Part shown: positions 1 to 8,589 of the stretch, piece by piece
Layout: each line of letters begins with the position of its first letter
How positions within the stretch are numbered: the first letter of the stretch is position 1
Origin: Lewinellaceae bacterium
Lineage (GTDB): Bacteria; Bacteroidota; Bacteroidia; Chitinophagales; Saprospiraceae
DNA: 64,000 nucleotides
Reading direction: 5' to 3'
NCBI GenBank assembly: GCA_016712415.1
Contig: JADJRC010000016.1
Coordinates: forward strand, 149,726 to 213,725
Notes under the pieces: generated by a model
Database searches by the model: none
Seen by the model: only the letters and a program-made list of their open reading frames with translations
Told to the model about the DNA's origin: nothing
Program-made: the position numbers and the translations under genes

Positions 1-1
1 T

Positions 2-22
2 ATCGCCCCGCAGCCAATTTAA
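2..22 (+). CDS. 3' end of an upstream gene (partial)
   Basis: Six codons followed by a TAA at 20-22 are open in this frame. The next gene is mraY, and the upstream neighbour in dcw clusters is usually murE or murF, so this may be the last few residues of a Mur ligase. The fragment is too short to identify, and the assignment rests on context alone. Confidence 0.3.
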   Translation: MAPQPI

Positions 23-49
23 AAATGACAAACCAATAACAACTCAACA

Positions 50-1309
50 ATGCTGTACTACCTTTTCGAATACCTTAAGAGTACTTACGACCTGCCCGGG
101 GCCGGGTTGTTCCAGTACATCTCGTTTCGGGCCGGTACAGCATTGATTCTGTCGTTGTTGATCTCTATTTTTATTGGAAAGCACATCATCAACTGGTTGC
201 GTTCGCTGCAGATTGGAGAAACAGTGCGCGATCTCGGGCTTGCCGGCCAGACCTCGAAAGCAGGCACGCCTACAATGGGCGGGGTGATTATCGTAGCGGC
301 CACCGTTATTCCTTGCATCCTGCTGGCACGGCTCGACAATATTTACATCCTGCTCATGCTGATCAGTACCGCATGGATGTTTGCCATCGGTTTTATCGAC
401 GATTATATCAAGGTTTTCAAAAAAGACAAAAAGGGACTAAAGGGCATTTTCAAGGTGATGGGACAGGTGGGCCTGGGTTTGATCGTCGGCATCACGATGC
501 TGGTAAACGATGAAGTGGTGGTGCGTATGGAACCGTCTGTCGCAACAACATACGGCTACAGGGTTACCAACTCCCTGTTTGTAAAGGACAACACCGCTCC
601 GAATACGTACAAGGAGATGGTTTACGTAAAGGCGCCTATTACAAACGTTCCCTTTTTCAAAAATAACGAACTCGACTATTCCAGGCTGCTGTGGTTTCTT
701 GGCGACAATGCACGGGGGCTGAGTTCGATCCTGTTCGTCATCATGACGATTCTGGTGATCACCGCTGTCAGCAACGGCGCCAACCTGACCGACGGTCTCG
801 ACGGACAGGCGGCAGGCGTCTCGGCTATCGTGATCACGGCGCTGGGCATTCTGGCATATCTCAGCGGCAACTCGGTGGCTGCCGAGTTTCTGAAAATCCT
901 GTACATCCCGTACAGCGGCGAACTGGTCATTTTTACGGCGTGTCTAATGGGCGGGTGCATCGGTTTTTTGTGGCACAATGTGTTTCCGGCCCGCGTGTTC
1001 ATGGGCGATACAGGCAGCCTTACCCTGGGTGGTATCATTGCCGCACTGGCGATCATCATCCGCAAAGAATTGCTGGTGCCCCTGCTCTGCGGCGTATTCC
1101 TGATCGAAAACCTGTCGGTAATCATCCAGGTATGGTATTTCAAATACACCAGGAAAAAATACGGTGAAGGTCGCAGGGTGTTCCTCATGGCGCCCTTGCA
1201 CCACCACTATCAAAAGCAGGGTTATCACGAAGTGACGATATCCGTGCGATTCTGGATCATCCAGATACTGCTGGCCGTACTGACCATTATTACCCTGAAA
1301 ATCCGCTAA
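50..1309 (+). CDS. mraY: Phospho-N-acetylmuramoyl-pentapeptide transferase MraY
   Basis: Transfers phospho-MurNAc-pentapeptide from UDP to undecaprenyl phosphate, making lipid I at the inner face of the cytoplasmic membrane. The 419-aa protein is polytopic and carries the family's GTPTMGG segment (residues 72-78), the acidic pair in IDDYIKVFKKDKKG (D117/D118), the NLTDGLDG motif near residue 245 and the histidine cluster in APLHHHYQKQGY near 384. It is about 60 residues longer than the usual ~360 aa; the extra material is a hydrophilic stretch around residues 160-215, which I recall as usual for Bacteroidota MraY. It is first in a co-directional run, with murD 51 bp downstream. Confidence 0.97.
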   Translation: MLYYLFEYLKSTYDLPGAGLFQYISFRAGTALILSLLISIFIGKHIINWLRSLQIGETVRDLGLAGQTSKAGTPTMGGVIIVAATVIPCILLARLDNIYILLMLISTAWMFAIGFIDDYIKVFKKDKKGLKGIFKVMGQVGLGLIVGITMLVNDEVVVRMEPSVATTYGYRVTNSLFVKDNTAPNTYKEMVYVKAPITNVPFFKNNELDYSRLLWFLGDNARGLSSILFVIMTILVITAVSNGANLTDGLDGQAAGVSAIVITALGILAYLSGNSVAAEFLKILYIPYSGELVIFTACLMGGCIGFLWHNVFPARVFMGDTGSLTLGGIIAALAIIIRKELLVPLLCGVFLIENLSVIIQVWYFKYTRKKYGEGRRVFLMAPLHHHYQKQGYHEVTISVRFWIIQILLAVLTIITLKIR

Positions 1310-1360
1310 ACCTGATACAATAACAAACGACTGACTTTAAAACCGGTAAAATATACAACA

Positions 1361-2698
1361 ATGAAAAAACGCATCGTCATCTTAGGTTCCGGTGAATCCG
1401 GCACGGGTGCTGCCCTCCTGGCAAAGCACCTGGGATACGATGTGTTCGTGTCGGATTCAGGCGCTATTAAAGACCGGTACAAAAAAGAACTCGACGCGCA
1501 GGGTATCGCCTGGGAAGAAAACCGCCATACGCCTGATGCCATCCTGAATGCTGCGGAGATCATCAAAAGTCCCGGTATCCCGGAAAAAAGCGAGGTAATG
1601 CAGGCTGTCAGGGCCAAGGGCATCAACGTCATTGGAGAGATCGAATTCGGCTGGCGCCATGCTGGTAAATGCAGCATCGTCGCCATCACAGGCTCCAACG
1701 GTAAGACAACGACTACCGAACTGACCTTTCACCTGATGAAAGCAGCCGGATTGCCGGTGCGGATGGGCGGCAACATCGGAAACAGTTTTGCCCGCATGGC
1801 GCTCGACGATATACGTGCAGGCAAAACGAAAGATGCCACACGGGTATTTGTGCTCGAGGTGTCCAGTTTTCAACTCGACGACATACAGCAGTTCCGGCCC
1901 AAAATTGCCGTGCTGTTGAACATCACACCCGACCACCTCGACCGCTACGATTACAAACTGGAAAACTACGCGCAGGCCAAGTTCCGTATTACTATGAATC
2001 AGAAACGCGGCGATGTGTTCATTTTCAACGGATTTGATCCCGTAATCGCCGGGCAGCCCATGCAGGCCGCCGGTCCGAAACGCATCGCCATCCGCCGGGG
2101 TTTTTATAAAAACGGCCGCATCAACATTGGCAGATCGCATGCTTTCGACATGACAAAGGGCAACCTGCGCGGTCCGCACAACATGTTCAACGCCGTATGC
2201 GCCATTCGGGCATCCCTGCTGCTCGGCGCCGATCCCCTGAAGGTTCAGGATGGCCTGAACACCTTCGTGCCGCCGCCGCACCGCCTTGAGCGGGTGGCCG
2301 TGAAAAACGGCGTCACCTGGATCAACGACTCCAAGGCAACCAACGTCGATTCGGTCTTTTATGCTTTACAGGCCATGGAAACCCCGACGGTATGGATCGT
2401 CGGCGGTCAGGATAAAGGCAACGATTATACCCCTTTATTCCCCTGGGTGAAGAAAAAAGTAAAGGGCATTGTGTGTATGGGACTGGATAACAGCAAGATT
2501 GTCAGCGCATTCAAGGACTTAAAGAAACATATGATTGAAACAAAGAGTATGGCGGATGCCGTAAATGCGGCAGCCAAATGGGCAACAGCAGGCGATACGG
2601 TGTTGCTGAGTCCGGCCTGCGCGAGTTTCGACCTGTTTAAAAATTACGAAGACCGCGGCGAGCAATTCCGCCAGGCCGTTCAAAATCTGAAACACTAA
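1361..2698 (+). CDS. murD: UDP-N-acetylmuramoyl-alanine--D-glutamate ligase MurD
   Basis: Cytoplasmic ATP-dependent ligase that adds D-glutamate to UDP-MurNAc-L-Ala. The 445-aa protein opens with a Rossmann-like segment (IVILGSGESGTGAALLA), then has the Mur ligase P-loop GSNGKTTTTE near residue 110, the acidic/His motif LNITPDHLDRY near 190, and the C-terminal ligase-domain segment WINDSKATNVDS. Length and motif order are normal. It ends 13 bp before ftsW, so the two are almost certainly cotranscribed. Confidence 0.97.
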   Translation: MKKRIVILGSGESGTGAALLAKHLGYDVFVSDSGAIKDRYKKELDAQGIAWEENRHTPDAILNAAEIIKSPGIPEKSEVMQAVRAKGINVIGEIEFGWRHAGKCSIVAITGSNGKTTTTELTFHLMKAAGLPVRMGGNIGNSFARMALDDIRAGKTKDATRVFVLEVSSFQLDDIQQFRPKIAVLLNITPDHLDRYDYKLENYAQAKFRITMNQKRGDVFIFNGFDPVIAGQPMQAAGPKRIAIRRGFYKNGRINIGRSHAFDMTKGNLRGPHNMFNAVCAIRASLLLGADPLKVQDGLNTFVPPPHRLERVAVKNGVTWINDSKATNVDSVFYALQAMETPTVWIVGGQDKGNDYTPLFPWVKKKVKGIVCMGLDNSKIVSAFKDLKKHMIETKSMADAVNAAAKWATAGDTVLLSPACASFDLFKNYEDRGEQFRQAVQNLKH

Positions 2699-2711
2699 CA
2701 CATCAACCACC

Positions 2712-3845
2712 ATGTCACTCGGCAACCGCATAGCAGCAGAATTAAGAGGCGATCGCACCATCTGGATGATCATCGCCGTGCTGAGCCTGTTCAGCCTGCT
2801 GGCCGTTTATTCGGCTTCGGGATGGGAGGCCTGGCGTATGCGCGGCGGCAATACCACCGTGATGTTCGTCTCACACATGGTGCGGTTGGCGTTTGGGTTG
2901 TTCCTGGTGTATTTGTGCCACCTGCTGCATTACCGGCAGTACCAGCGCATCGCGCCGGTGCTGCTCCTGGTGTGTATACCCCTGCTGGCATTTACGCTGT
3001 TTTTTGGCCGCAATATCAACGACGCCAATCGCTGGATCGGCATTTTAGGATTCAGTTTTCAGCCCTCGGAAATGGCCAAAATCGCGTTGATCATCTACAT
3101 CGCCAGAGAGTTGACACGTAAACAGGACTATATATCCAGTTTCAAAGACGCGTTCATGCCCATCATCATACCGGTGTTGATCATATGCGGACTGATTGCG
3201 CCGGCCAACCTGTCGTCTGCGCTGGTGCTGTTTAGCACCTGTATTCTGCTGATGTTCATAGGGAGGGTGACGATGAAATATATCCTGCTGCTGGGGTTGC
3301 TGGGCATTGTGGTGTTTGCAGGCCTGGTGGCGATCGGGAAATTGTACCCCGAAGCAGACCTGGTGCGTGTGGATACCTGGGTGGCCCGCGTGCAGGTTTT
3401 CCTGCACAGCGAAGACGGCGGCTACCAGGTGCAGCAGGCCAAAATTGCCATTGCAAAAGGCGGCATCATCGGGCAAGGCCCGGGCAATTCGATTATACGC
3501 AACTTTTTGCCCTATGCGCACGCTGATTTTATCTACGCAATCATTTGTGAGGAGTACGGCCTGTTTGGCGGCACCATCGTGCTGGCCCTGTACGTCATGC
3601 TCTTCCTGCGCAACGTAAAACTAGTGACCAAAAGCCCCAAAGCCTTCGGCGCCTTTCTCGCGATCGGGCTGAGCCTCCTGCTGACCGTACAGGCCCTGGC
3701 CAATATGGCGGTGAATGTCAACCTGGTGCCGGCTACCGGCCTTACCCTCCCGCTTATTTCGATGGGAGGTACCAGTATGCTGTTCACCTGTATTTCGCTG
3801 GGTATGATCCTCAGCGTCAGCAAATTTATTGAAAGCCTGGATTGA
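2712..3845 (+). CDS. ftsW: Septal peptidoglycan glycosyltransferase FtsW (SEDS family)
   Basis: SEDS-family polytopic membrane protein that polymerises lipid II at the division septum together with a class B PBP. The 377-aa sequence has about ten hydrophobic segments and the SEDS hallmarks: NDANRWI near residue 97, FQPSEMAKIALI in the next helix, the large periplasmic loop with GGYQVQQAKIAIAKGGIIGQGPGNS, HADFIYAIICEEYG, and the C-terminal TGLTLPLISMGGTSML. Its place between murD and murG supports FtsW rather than RodA. Three near-identical 8-bp repeats overlap its 3' end. Confidence 0.95.
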   Translation: MSLGNRIAAELRGDRTIWMIIAVLSLFSLLAVYSASGWEAWRMRGGNTTVMFVSHMVRLAFGLFLVYLCHLLHYRQYQRIAPVLLLVCIPLLAFTLFFGRNINDANRWIGILGFSFQPSEMAKIALIIYIARELTRKQDYISSFKDAFMPIIIPVLIICGLIAPANLSSALVLFSTCILLMFIGRVTMKYILLLGLLGIVVFAGLVAIGKLYPEADLVRVDTWVARVQVFLHSEDGGYQVQQAKIAIAKGGIIGQGPGNSIIRNFLPYAHADFIYAIICEEYGLFGGTIVLALYVMLFLRNVKLVTKSPKAFGAFLAIGLSLLLTVQALANMAVNVNLVPATGLTLPLISMGGTSMLFTCISLGMILSVSKFIESLD

Positions 3846-3868
3846 CGAAATGACGAAATGACGAAATA
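3841..3868 (+). repeat. Three direct GACGAAAT-type octamers at the ftsW stop
   Basis: Three consecutive TGACGAAA units lie at the ftsW stop codon and fill the 28-bp gap before murG. Each unit contains TGA, so the array supplies the ftsW stop and repeats it in the other frames. No palindrome or T-run is present, so it is not a terminator. Confidence 0.7.
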
Positions 3869-3873
3869 AAAAA

Positions 3874-4998
3874 ATGACAACCGACAACAAACATATCAAA
3901 ATACTCATCACGGGCGGCGGCACGGGAGGCCATGTATTCCCGGCCATTGCTATTGCCGATGCTGTCAGGCGACTTCGTCCGGATGTGGAGTTTTTGTTTG
4001 TTGGCGCGATGGGGAAGATGGAGATGGAACGTGTACCCCAGGCAGGATATGCCATCGAAGGCCTGAATATTGCAGGCTTCCAGCGCAGCCTGAGCCTTAA
4101 AAACCTGGCCTTCCCCTACAGGCTGCTGACCAGCCTCTGGAAAGCCCGCAAGATTGTCGAACGCTTCCAGCCGGATGTGGTTGTGGGCACAGGGGGGTAC
4201 GCTTCAGGACCGGTGATGCGGGCGGCTCAACGCAGTGGTGTGCCGACGGTGATACAGGAACAGAACTCCTATGCAGGCGTGACAAACAGACTGCTCGCGA
4301 AAAAGGCTTCGGTTATTTGTGTGGCCTACGATCATATGGAACAGTTCTTCCCCGCTGAAAAGATTGTTTTTACCGGCAATCCGGTGCGCCAGGATATTCT
4401 CGACCTGCGAACCAAACGCGATGAAGCGATGCGGCATTACGGGTTGGACCCGCATAAAAAAACCATAGCAGTAGTAGGAGGCAGCCTCGGCGCCAGAACC
4501 CTCAACAACGCACTTCGCGACAACACCGCTCTGCTTACAGCCAACCCGCAGGTTCAGGTACTGTGGCAATGCGGGAAGTTTTACGAATACGAGTTCAGTG
4601 CTTGCGATACGGCTAAGTTGCCCCACGTACACCTCAGGGGATTTATCGACCGGATGGACCTGCTGTATGCCGCTGCGGATGTGGTCGTCTCACGCGCCGG
4701 TGCGCTTACAATCAGTGAGTTGTGTATGGTAGGCAAACCGGCCGTACTCGTGCCGTCGCCCAATGTAGCCGAAGATCACCAGACAAAGAATGCGCTGTCG
4801 CTGGTTGAAAAAAACGCTGCCCGACTCGTGCGCGACGGCGAAGCAGGAGCGCGAATGCTCCAGGAGGCCCTGCTTATCCTGGGAAATGATGCCCTGGCCT
4901 TCAGTCTGGGTGAAAGTATACACCATCTCGGCCGCCCGAATGCAGCCGAACAAATCGCTCATGAAGTCTTAAAACTGTGCGTAACGACGGATAAATAA
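3874..4998 (+). CDS. murG: UDP-GlcNAc:lipid I N-acetylglucosaminyltransferase MurG
   Basis: Peripheral inner-membrane GT28 glycosyltransferase that converts lipid I to lipid II. The 374-aa protein has the N-terminal GGGTGGHVFPA loop (residues 14-24), VVGTGGYASGPV near residue 105, QEQNSYAGVTN near 130, the second glycine loop VVGGSLGAR near 202 and the UDP-GlcNAc-binding region SRAGALTISEL near 273. Size and motif order are canonical. It is 28 bp after ftsW; the following gene, a mechanosensitive channel, begins 17 bp downstream instead of the expected murC. Confidence 0.97.
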   Translation: MTTDNKHIKILITGGGTGGHVFPAIAIADAVRRLRPDVEFLFVGAMGKMEMERVPQAGYAIEGLNIAGFQRSLSLKNLAFPYRLLTSLWKARKIVERFQPDVVVGTGGYASGPVMRAAQRSGVPTVIQEQNSYAGVTNRLLAKKASVICVAYDHMEQFFPAEKIVFTGNPVRQDILDLRTKRDEAMRHYGLDPHKKTIAVVGGSLGARTLNNALRDNTALLTANPQVQVLWQCGKFYEYEFSACDTAKLPHVHLRGFIDRMDLLYAAADVVVSRAGALTISELCMVGKPAVLVPSPNVAEDHQTKNALSLVEKNAARLVRDGEAGARMLQEALLILGNDALAFSLGESIHHLGRPNAAEQIAHEVLKLCVTTDK

Positions 4999-5015
4999 TC
5001 TGACTATCAACAACA

Positions 5016-5867
5016 ATGAAAGAACTGCTCGAATATAAACTGTTTGAAATTGGCGGATACAGCCTGTCGGTGTATTCCCTGTTTCTTCTGGTGGGTACGT
5101 ACCTCATCACCAGACTGTTGTTGGGCCTGTTCAACCGCTTCATGACCGGGTTTTCTACAAAGCGGAATATAGAAATGGGTCGCCAGCACTCTTTCCGGCT
5201 GCTGTTCCATTACCTGATCTGGACGATCTCCATTGCTGTCATGCTCTCCATGCTGGGCCTGAACCTGGCCTGGGTGCTGGCCAGTTCGGCAGCCCTGCTC
5301 GTCGGACTTGGTTTCGGCTTGCAACAGATTTTCTCCGACCTGATCTCGGGCATTTTCCTCTTGTTTGAAGGTACCGTTGAAAAGGACGACATCATCGAAG
5401 TAGACGGCGTTGTGGGGCGTATCGAAGAAATCTACCTGCGCACCACAAAATTCCGCAACCGCGACGACCAGGTGATGATTATCCCGAACCATAAATTTAT
5501 CAACGACAATGTCATAAACTGGAGCCACGATCATTATACCGCCCGTTTTGGAGTCATAGTGGGTGTTTCATACGACTCTGACATGCATAAGGTTGCGGAC
5601 ATCCTGATCAAATGCGCATATGCCGACCCGGATGTCATTACCGATGTGGACGAATGGAAGCCTTCTGTCCGTATGGAGAATTTTGGCGACAGTTCGGTAG
5701 ACTTCACCCTGCTTTTTTACAGCAGCAACATGTTCCGGATCGAAACAACAAAAAGCAACCTGCGCTTTGCCATCTGGGATGCCTTCCAGGAGCACGGTAT
5801 CCAGATACCGTACCCGCAGCGCGATTTGCACCTCAAAACCGGGGACTGGACCCTGAACCCGGCATAA
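5016..5867 (+). CDS. MscS-family small-conductance mechanosensitive channel
   Basis: Inner-membrane channel of the MscS family, expected to open under membrane tension and release osmolytes. The 283-aa protein has two or three N-terminal membrane helices, the pore-lining helix region LLVGLGFGLQQIFSDLISGIF (near residues 93-113), the beta domain beginning FEGTVEKDDIIEVDGVVGRI, and IPNHKFINDNVINWSHDH near 155-172, followed by the cytoplasmic alpha/beta domain. It sits inside the dcw cluster, 17 bp after murG and 12 bp before a small lipoprotein gene, so it is probably cotranscribed with peptidoglycan genes. The family assignment is firm; any role in division is inference. Confidence 0.93.
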   Translation: MKELLEYKLFEIGGYSLSVYSLFLLVGTYLITRLLLGLFNRFMTGFSTKRNIEMGRQHSFRLLFHYLIWTISIAVMLSMLGLNLAWVLASSAALLVGLGFGLQQIFSDLISGIFLLFEGTVEKDDIIEVDGVVGRIEEIYLRTTKFRNRDDQVMIIPNHKFINDNVINWSHDHYTARFGVIVGVSYDSDMHKVADILIKCAYADPDVITDVDEWKPSVRMENFGDSSVDFTLLFYSSNMFRIETTKSNLRFAIWDAFQEHGIQIPYPQRDLHLKTGDWTLNPA

Positions 5868-5879
5868 ATAATAAAGACA

Positions 5880-6254
5880 ATGAAAAAAATACGCCTTTAT
5901 ACGATCCTGTTTGCAGCACTCGCCCTTGGGTTGGCGGCTTGCCGGCAGGCAAACGACAAAAACCCGGCGCTCCTTGGAAAATGGCAGGGAACCGAATGGC
6001 TGCTGTTCGGCCAACCGTCCGGTATGGATGCCGCACAGGTATTCTTTGAATTTTCTGAAGACGGTTCGTACAGTGCCCAATTTGGCGAACAACACCAGCA
6101 AGGCGTCTGGCGTACGGAAAAAGACAAACTGTACACCACGGAAAAAGGTAAAAAAGAAATCATGGTCAAACTCCTGAAAGCGGATGGCGCAAGCCTGGAA
6201 TTCGAAATGAACCGCGGCGGTCAACAGGAGACGCTTAAACTGCAAAAAAAATAA
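5880..6254 (+). CDS. Small lipocalin-like lipoprotein
   Basis: A 124-aa predicted lipoprotein. The N-terminus has a lysine pair, a hydrophobic stretch and the lipobox LAAC near residues 18-21. The mature part begins with an ALLGKWQGTEW-type motif and continues with strands such as FFEFSEDGSYSAQFG and GVWRTEKDKLYTTEKGKKE, the pattern of small lipocalin-like Bacteroidota lipoproteins. No catalytic residues are visible and the ligand is unknown. It sits between mscS and murC with 12-13 bp gaps, so it is in the dcw operon although it is not a standard dcw gene. Confidence 0.8.
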   Translation: MKKIRLYTILFAALALGLAACRQANDKNPALLGKWQGTEWLLFGQPSGMDAAQVFFEFSEDGSYSAQFGEQHQQGVWRTEKDKLYTTEKGKKEIMVKLLKADGASLEFEMNRGGQQETLKLQKK

Positions 6255-6267
6255 GGCACCACGGACA

Positions 6268-7662
6268 ATGGAATTCAACGCGATAAAAAATATCTACTTC
6301 ATCGGTATCGGCGGCATAGGCATGTCGGCACTGGCGCGCTATTTCAAAAAGCACGGCGCCGAGGTGCATGGCTACGACCGTTCCGAGAGCGCCCTGACAC
6401 GTGCGCTTGCGGCTGAAGGGATGCACGTCCACTATACGGACGACGCGGCATTTATTCCTCAAAACGTCGACCTCGTGGTATATACGCCCGCCGTGCCGAA
6501 AGAGCATACGGAACTGAACTGGTTCCTCGATCGCGGCTACCCGGTGAAAAAACGCGCTGAAGTACTCGGCATTATCAGCCGATCCAAAAAGTGTGTCGCC
6601 ATTGCAGGCACCCACGGTAAAACCACCACCAGCACCATGACCGCACACCTGCTTCGCGCCTGCGGTGTGGATGCCACGGCTTTCGTGGGCGGCATTTCGC
6701 TCAACCTCGGCAGCAACTTCGTGGAAGGCGAAAGCGACTGGGTCGTGGTGGAAGCAGACGAATACGATCGCAGTTTCCTGCACCTGCACCCGACGGTGGC
6801 AGTGATCAACTCCATCGATCCCGACCATCTGGATATCTACGGTTCAGAGGCGGCTGTTCGGGAGAGTTATATCCAGTTTGCCCGGCAGGTACAGCCCGGT
6901 GGCGTGCTGTTCTACAAGCACGACCTCGACCTGGGCGCAGTAGCAGACGAACTGTCGGGGAAAGGCGTCCGGGTGTTCACATTCGGTATCGACAGCGGCG
7001 ATTTTTGCGCCCGAAATACCCGGGTCGAACACGGCATGATGACTTTTGATGTTGCCGTGCCCGCAGGTTTTGAAGCCGGAAATACCGAATACGAACACCT
7101 GCAAATGAGCTATCCTGGTCGGCACAACGTGACCAACGCAGTCGCCGCTATTGCCGCTACGCTGGCAGCCGGCGGCGACGGAGAAAAAATCCGCGCAGCA
7201 CTGGCCGATTTTAAAGGAGTAAAACGCCGCTTCGAATACATCGTGCGCACACCGGAAGTGGTGTACATCGACGATTATGCGCACCATCCGGCAGAACTGG
7301 AAGCGGCGATCGCCGCAGCACGCCTGCTGTATCCGGCGAGGAAGATCACAGGAATTTTTCAACCGCACCTGTATACGCGGACCCGTGATTTTGCGGCCGG
7401 CTTCGCCGCGGCACTGGACGGACTGGACGAATGTATCCTGCTCGATATTTATCCGGCACGGGAACTTCCGATCCCCGGTATTACATCGGCTTCCATTGCC
7501 GGATTGATGAAGAATAGCAATACTACCCTGACAACCAGGACTGAATTGCTCAATGTGCTCAAAACCCGTAAACCGGACGTGTTGATGACGATGGGCGCCG
7601 GCGATATCGATACAAAAATTGAAGACATCAAACAGCTTATCCTTCACCATAACGCATCATGA
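6268..7662 (+). CDS. murC: UDP-N-acetylmuramate--L-alanine ligase MurC
   Basis: Cytoplasmic ATP-dependent ligase adding L-alanine to UDP-MurNAc. The 464-aa protein has the N-terminal nucleotide-binding GIGGIGMSALA (near residues 13-23), the P-loop GTHGKTTTS near 114, the EADEYDRSFLHL motif, NSIDPDHLDIY, and YIDDYAHHPAELEAAI in the C-terminal domain. These mark MurC rather than MurD, MurE or MurF. Its last four bases overlap the ftsQ start (ATGA), implying translational coupling. Confidence 0.97.
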   Translation: MEFNAIKNIYFIGIGGIGMSALARYFKKHGAEVHGYDRSESALTRALAAEGMHVHYTDDAAFIPQNVDLVVYTPAVPKEHTELNWFLDRGYPVKKRAEVLGIISRSKKCVAIAGTHGKTTTSTMTAHLLRACGVDATAFVGGISLNLGSNFVEGESDWVVVEADEYDRSFLHLHPTVAVINSIDPDHLDIYGSEAAVRESYIQFARQVQPGGVLFYKHDLDLGAVADELSGKGVRVFTFGIDSGDFCARNTRVEHGMMTFDVAVPAGFEAGNTEYEHLQMSYPGRHNVTNAVAAIAATLAAGGDGEKIRAALADFKGVKRRFEYIVRTPEVVYIDDYAHHPAELEAAIAAARLLYPARKITGIFQPHLYTRTRDFAAGFAAALDGLDECILLDIYPARELPIPGITSASIAGLMKNSNTTLTTRTELLNVLKTRKPDVLMTMGAGDIDTKIEDIKQLILHHNAS

Positions 7663-8432
7663 TCAAACTGCCTCGCATACGCTATAACCGACTCATCTGG
7701 GTGTTCTTCATCCTGGTGGTTGTGCTGGCGCTTTTTTCGGCCATCGACCGGAAAAAGAACAGCTTCGCGGGCGGCGTGGAGGTGGAGGTGTTGCCCCTGG
7801 AAAGCGGCGACAAACTGATCAGCGAGCGCGATGTCAAACAGGCATTGCTGGTGTCGTTCGGCAATACCCTGGAAGGCACTGAACTGGGTCGCCTCGAAGT
7901 CGAACGCATGGAACGCGTGTTGGAGGAGGATCCTTTCGTGCTGGATGCCGAGGCCTATATCGACCAGCAGAACGTGTTGCATGTGCGGATTACGCAACGC
8001 GAACCGCTTTTGCGGGTGCTGGACAACAACGGCGGCAATTATTATCTGGATAAAAACGGCGTAAAAATGCCGCCCTCCAAAAACTTCGCCGCCCGGGTTT
8101 TGGTCGCCACCGGGAATGTGGCGCCCTATACCCCCGAATTCCGCAACAAAAGACGCAGTACCCTGAAAGACCTGTTCAACCTGACCCAAACCCTGATGAG
8201 CGATGAGTTTTTTGCTTCGTTCATTCAACAGGTACACGTGAACAATGCGGGAGAGTTTATCCTGGTACCCCTTGTTGGCGACCAGAACATCGTGCTCGGC
8301 AGCGCCCGCAAACTGGATGACAAACTCAACAGGCTGAAAATATTTTACCGGGAAGGCATGCCGTATGCAGGCTGGCGACTCTACGAATCGATCAACCTCA
8401 AGTACAACGGGCAGGTTGTCTGCCGGAAATGA
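7659..8432 (+). CDS. ftsQ: Cell division protein FtsQ (DivIB type)
   Basis: Bitopic divisome protein. The 257-aa protein has a short cytoplasmic tail, one membrane helix near residues 9-27 (LIWVFFILVVVLALFSAI), then a POTRA-like region and a beta domain (VLVATGNVAPYTPEFRNK). FtsQ is poorly conserved in this phylum, so the call rests on topology, size and position between murC and ftsA. It overlaps murC by 4 bp. A 157-bp gap with its own promoter follows. Confidence 0.88.
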   Translation: MIKLPRIRYNRLIWVFFILVVVLALFSAIDRKKNSFAGGVEVEVLPLESGDKLISERDVKQALLVSFGNTLEGTELGRLEVERMERVLEEDPFVLDAEAYIDQQNVLHVRITQREPLLRVLDNNGGNYYLDKNGVKMPPSKNFAARVLVATGNVAPYTPEFRNKRRSTLKDLFNLTQTLMSDEFFASFIQQVHVNNAGEFILVPLVGDQNIVLGSARKLDDKLNRLKIFYREGMPYAGWRLYESINLKYNGQVVCRK

Positions 8433-8476
8433 GGGCAGGAAAGCATGCTTGTTTTTGAAACAAAATGAATATTTTT

Positions 8477-8506
8477 TTTGAAACAAAATATTTTAAAATA
8501 TCTTTG
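8477..8506 (+). promoter_or_regulatory. Bacteroidota-type promoter for ftsA-ftsZ
   Basis: TTTG at 8477-8480 and TATCTTTG at 8499-8506 are separated by 18 bp, matching the Bacteroidota sigma-A consensus (TTG, 17-23 bp, TAnnTTTG). The surrounding sequence is strongly AT-rich and lies in the only sizeable gap of the dcw cluster, about 85 bp before the ftsA start. A transcription start near 8513 is inferred. This would let ftsA and ftsZ be transcribed independently of the mur genes. Confidence 0.7.
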
Positions 8507-8589
8507 CTGGCGGAAAAGAGTTTCGTGCCGACTGCAGGGAGAACGAGAAAACAAACTGAAACTCAAAACCATTTAAACAACATAACATT

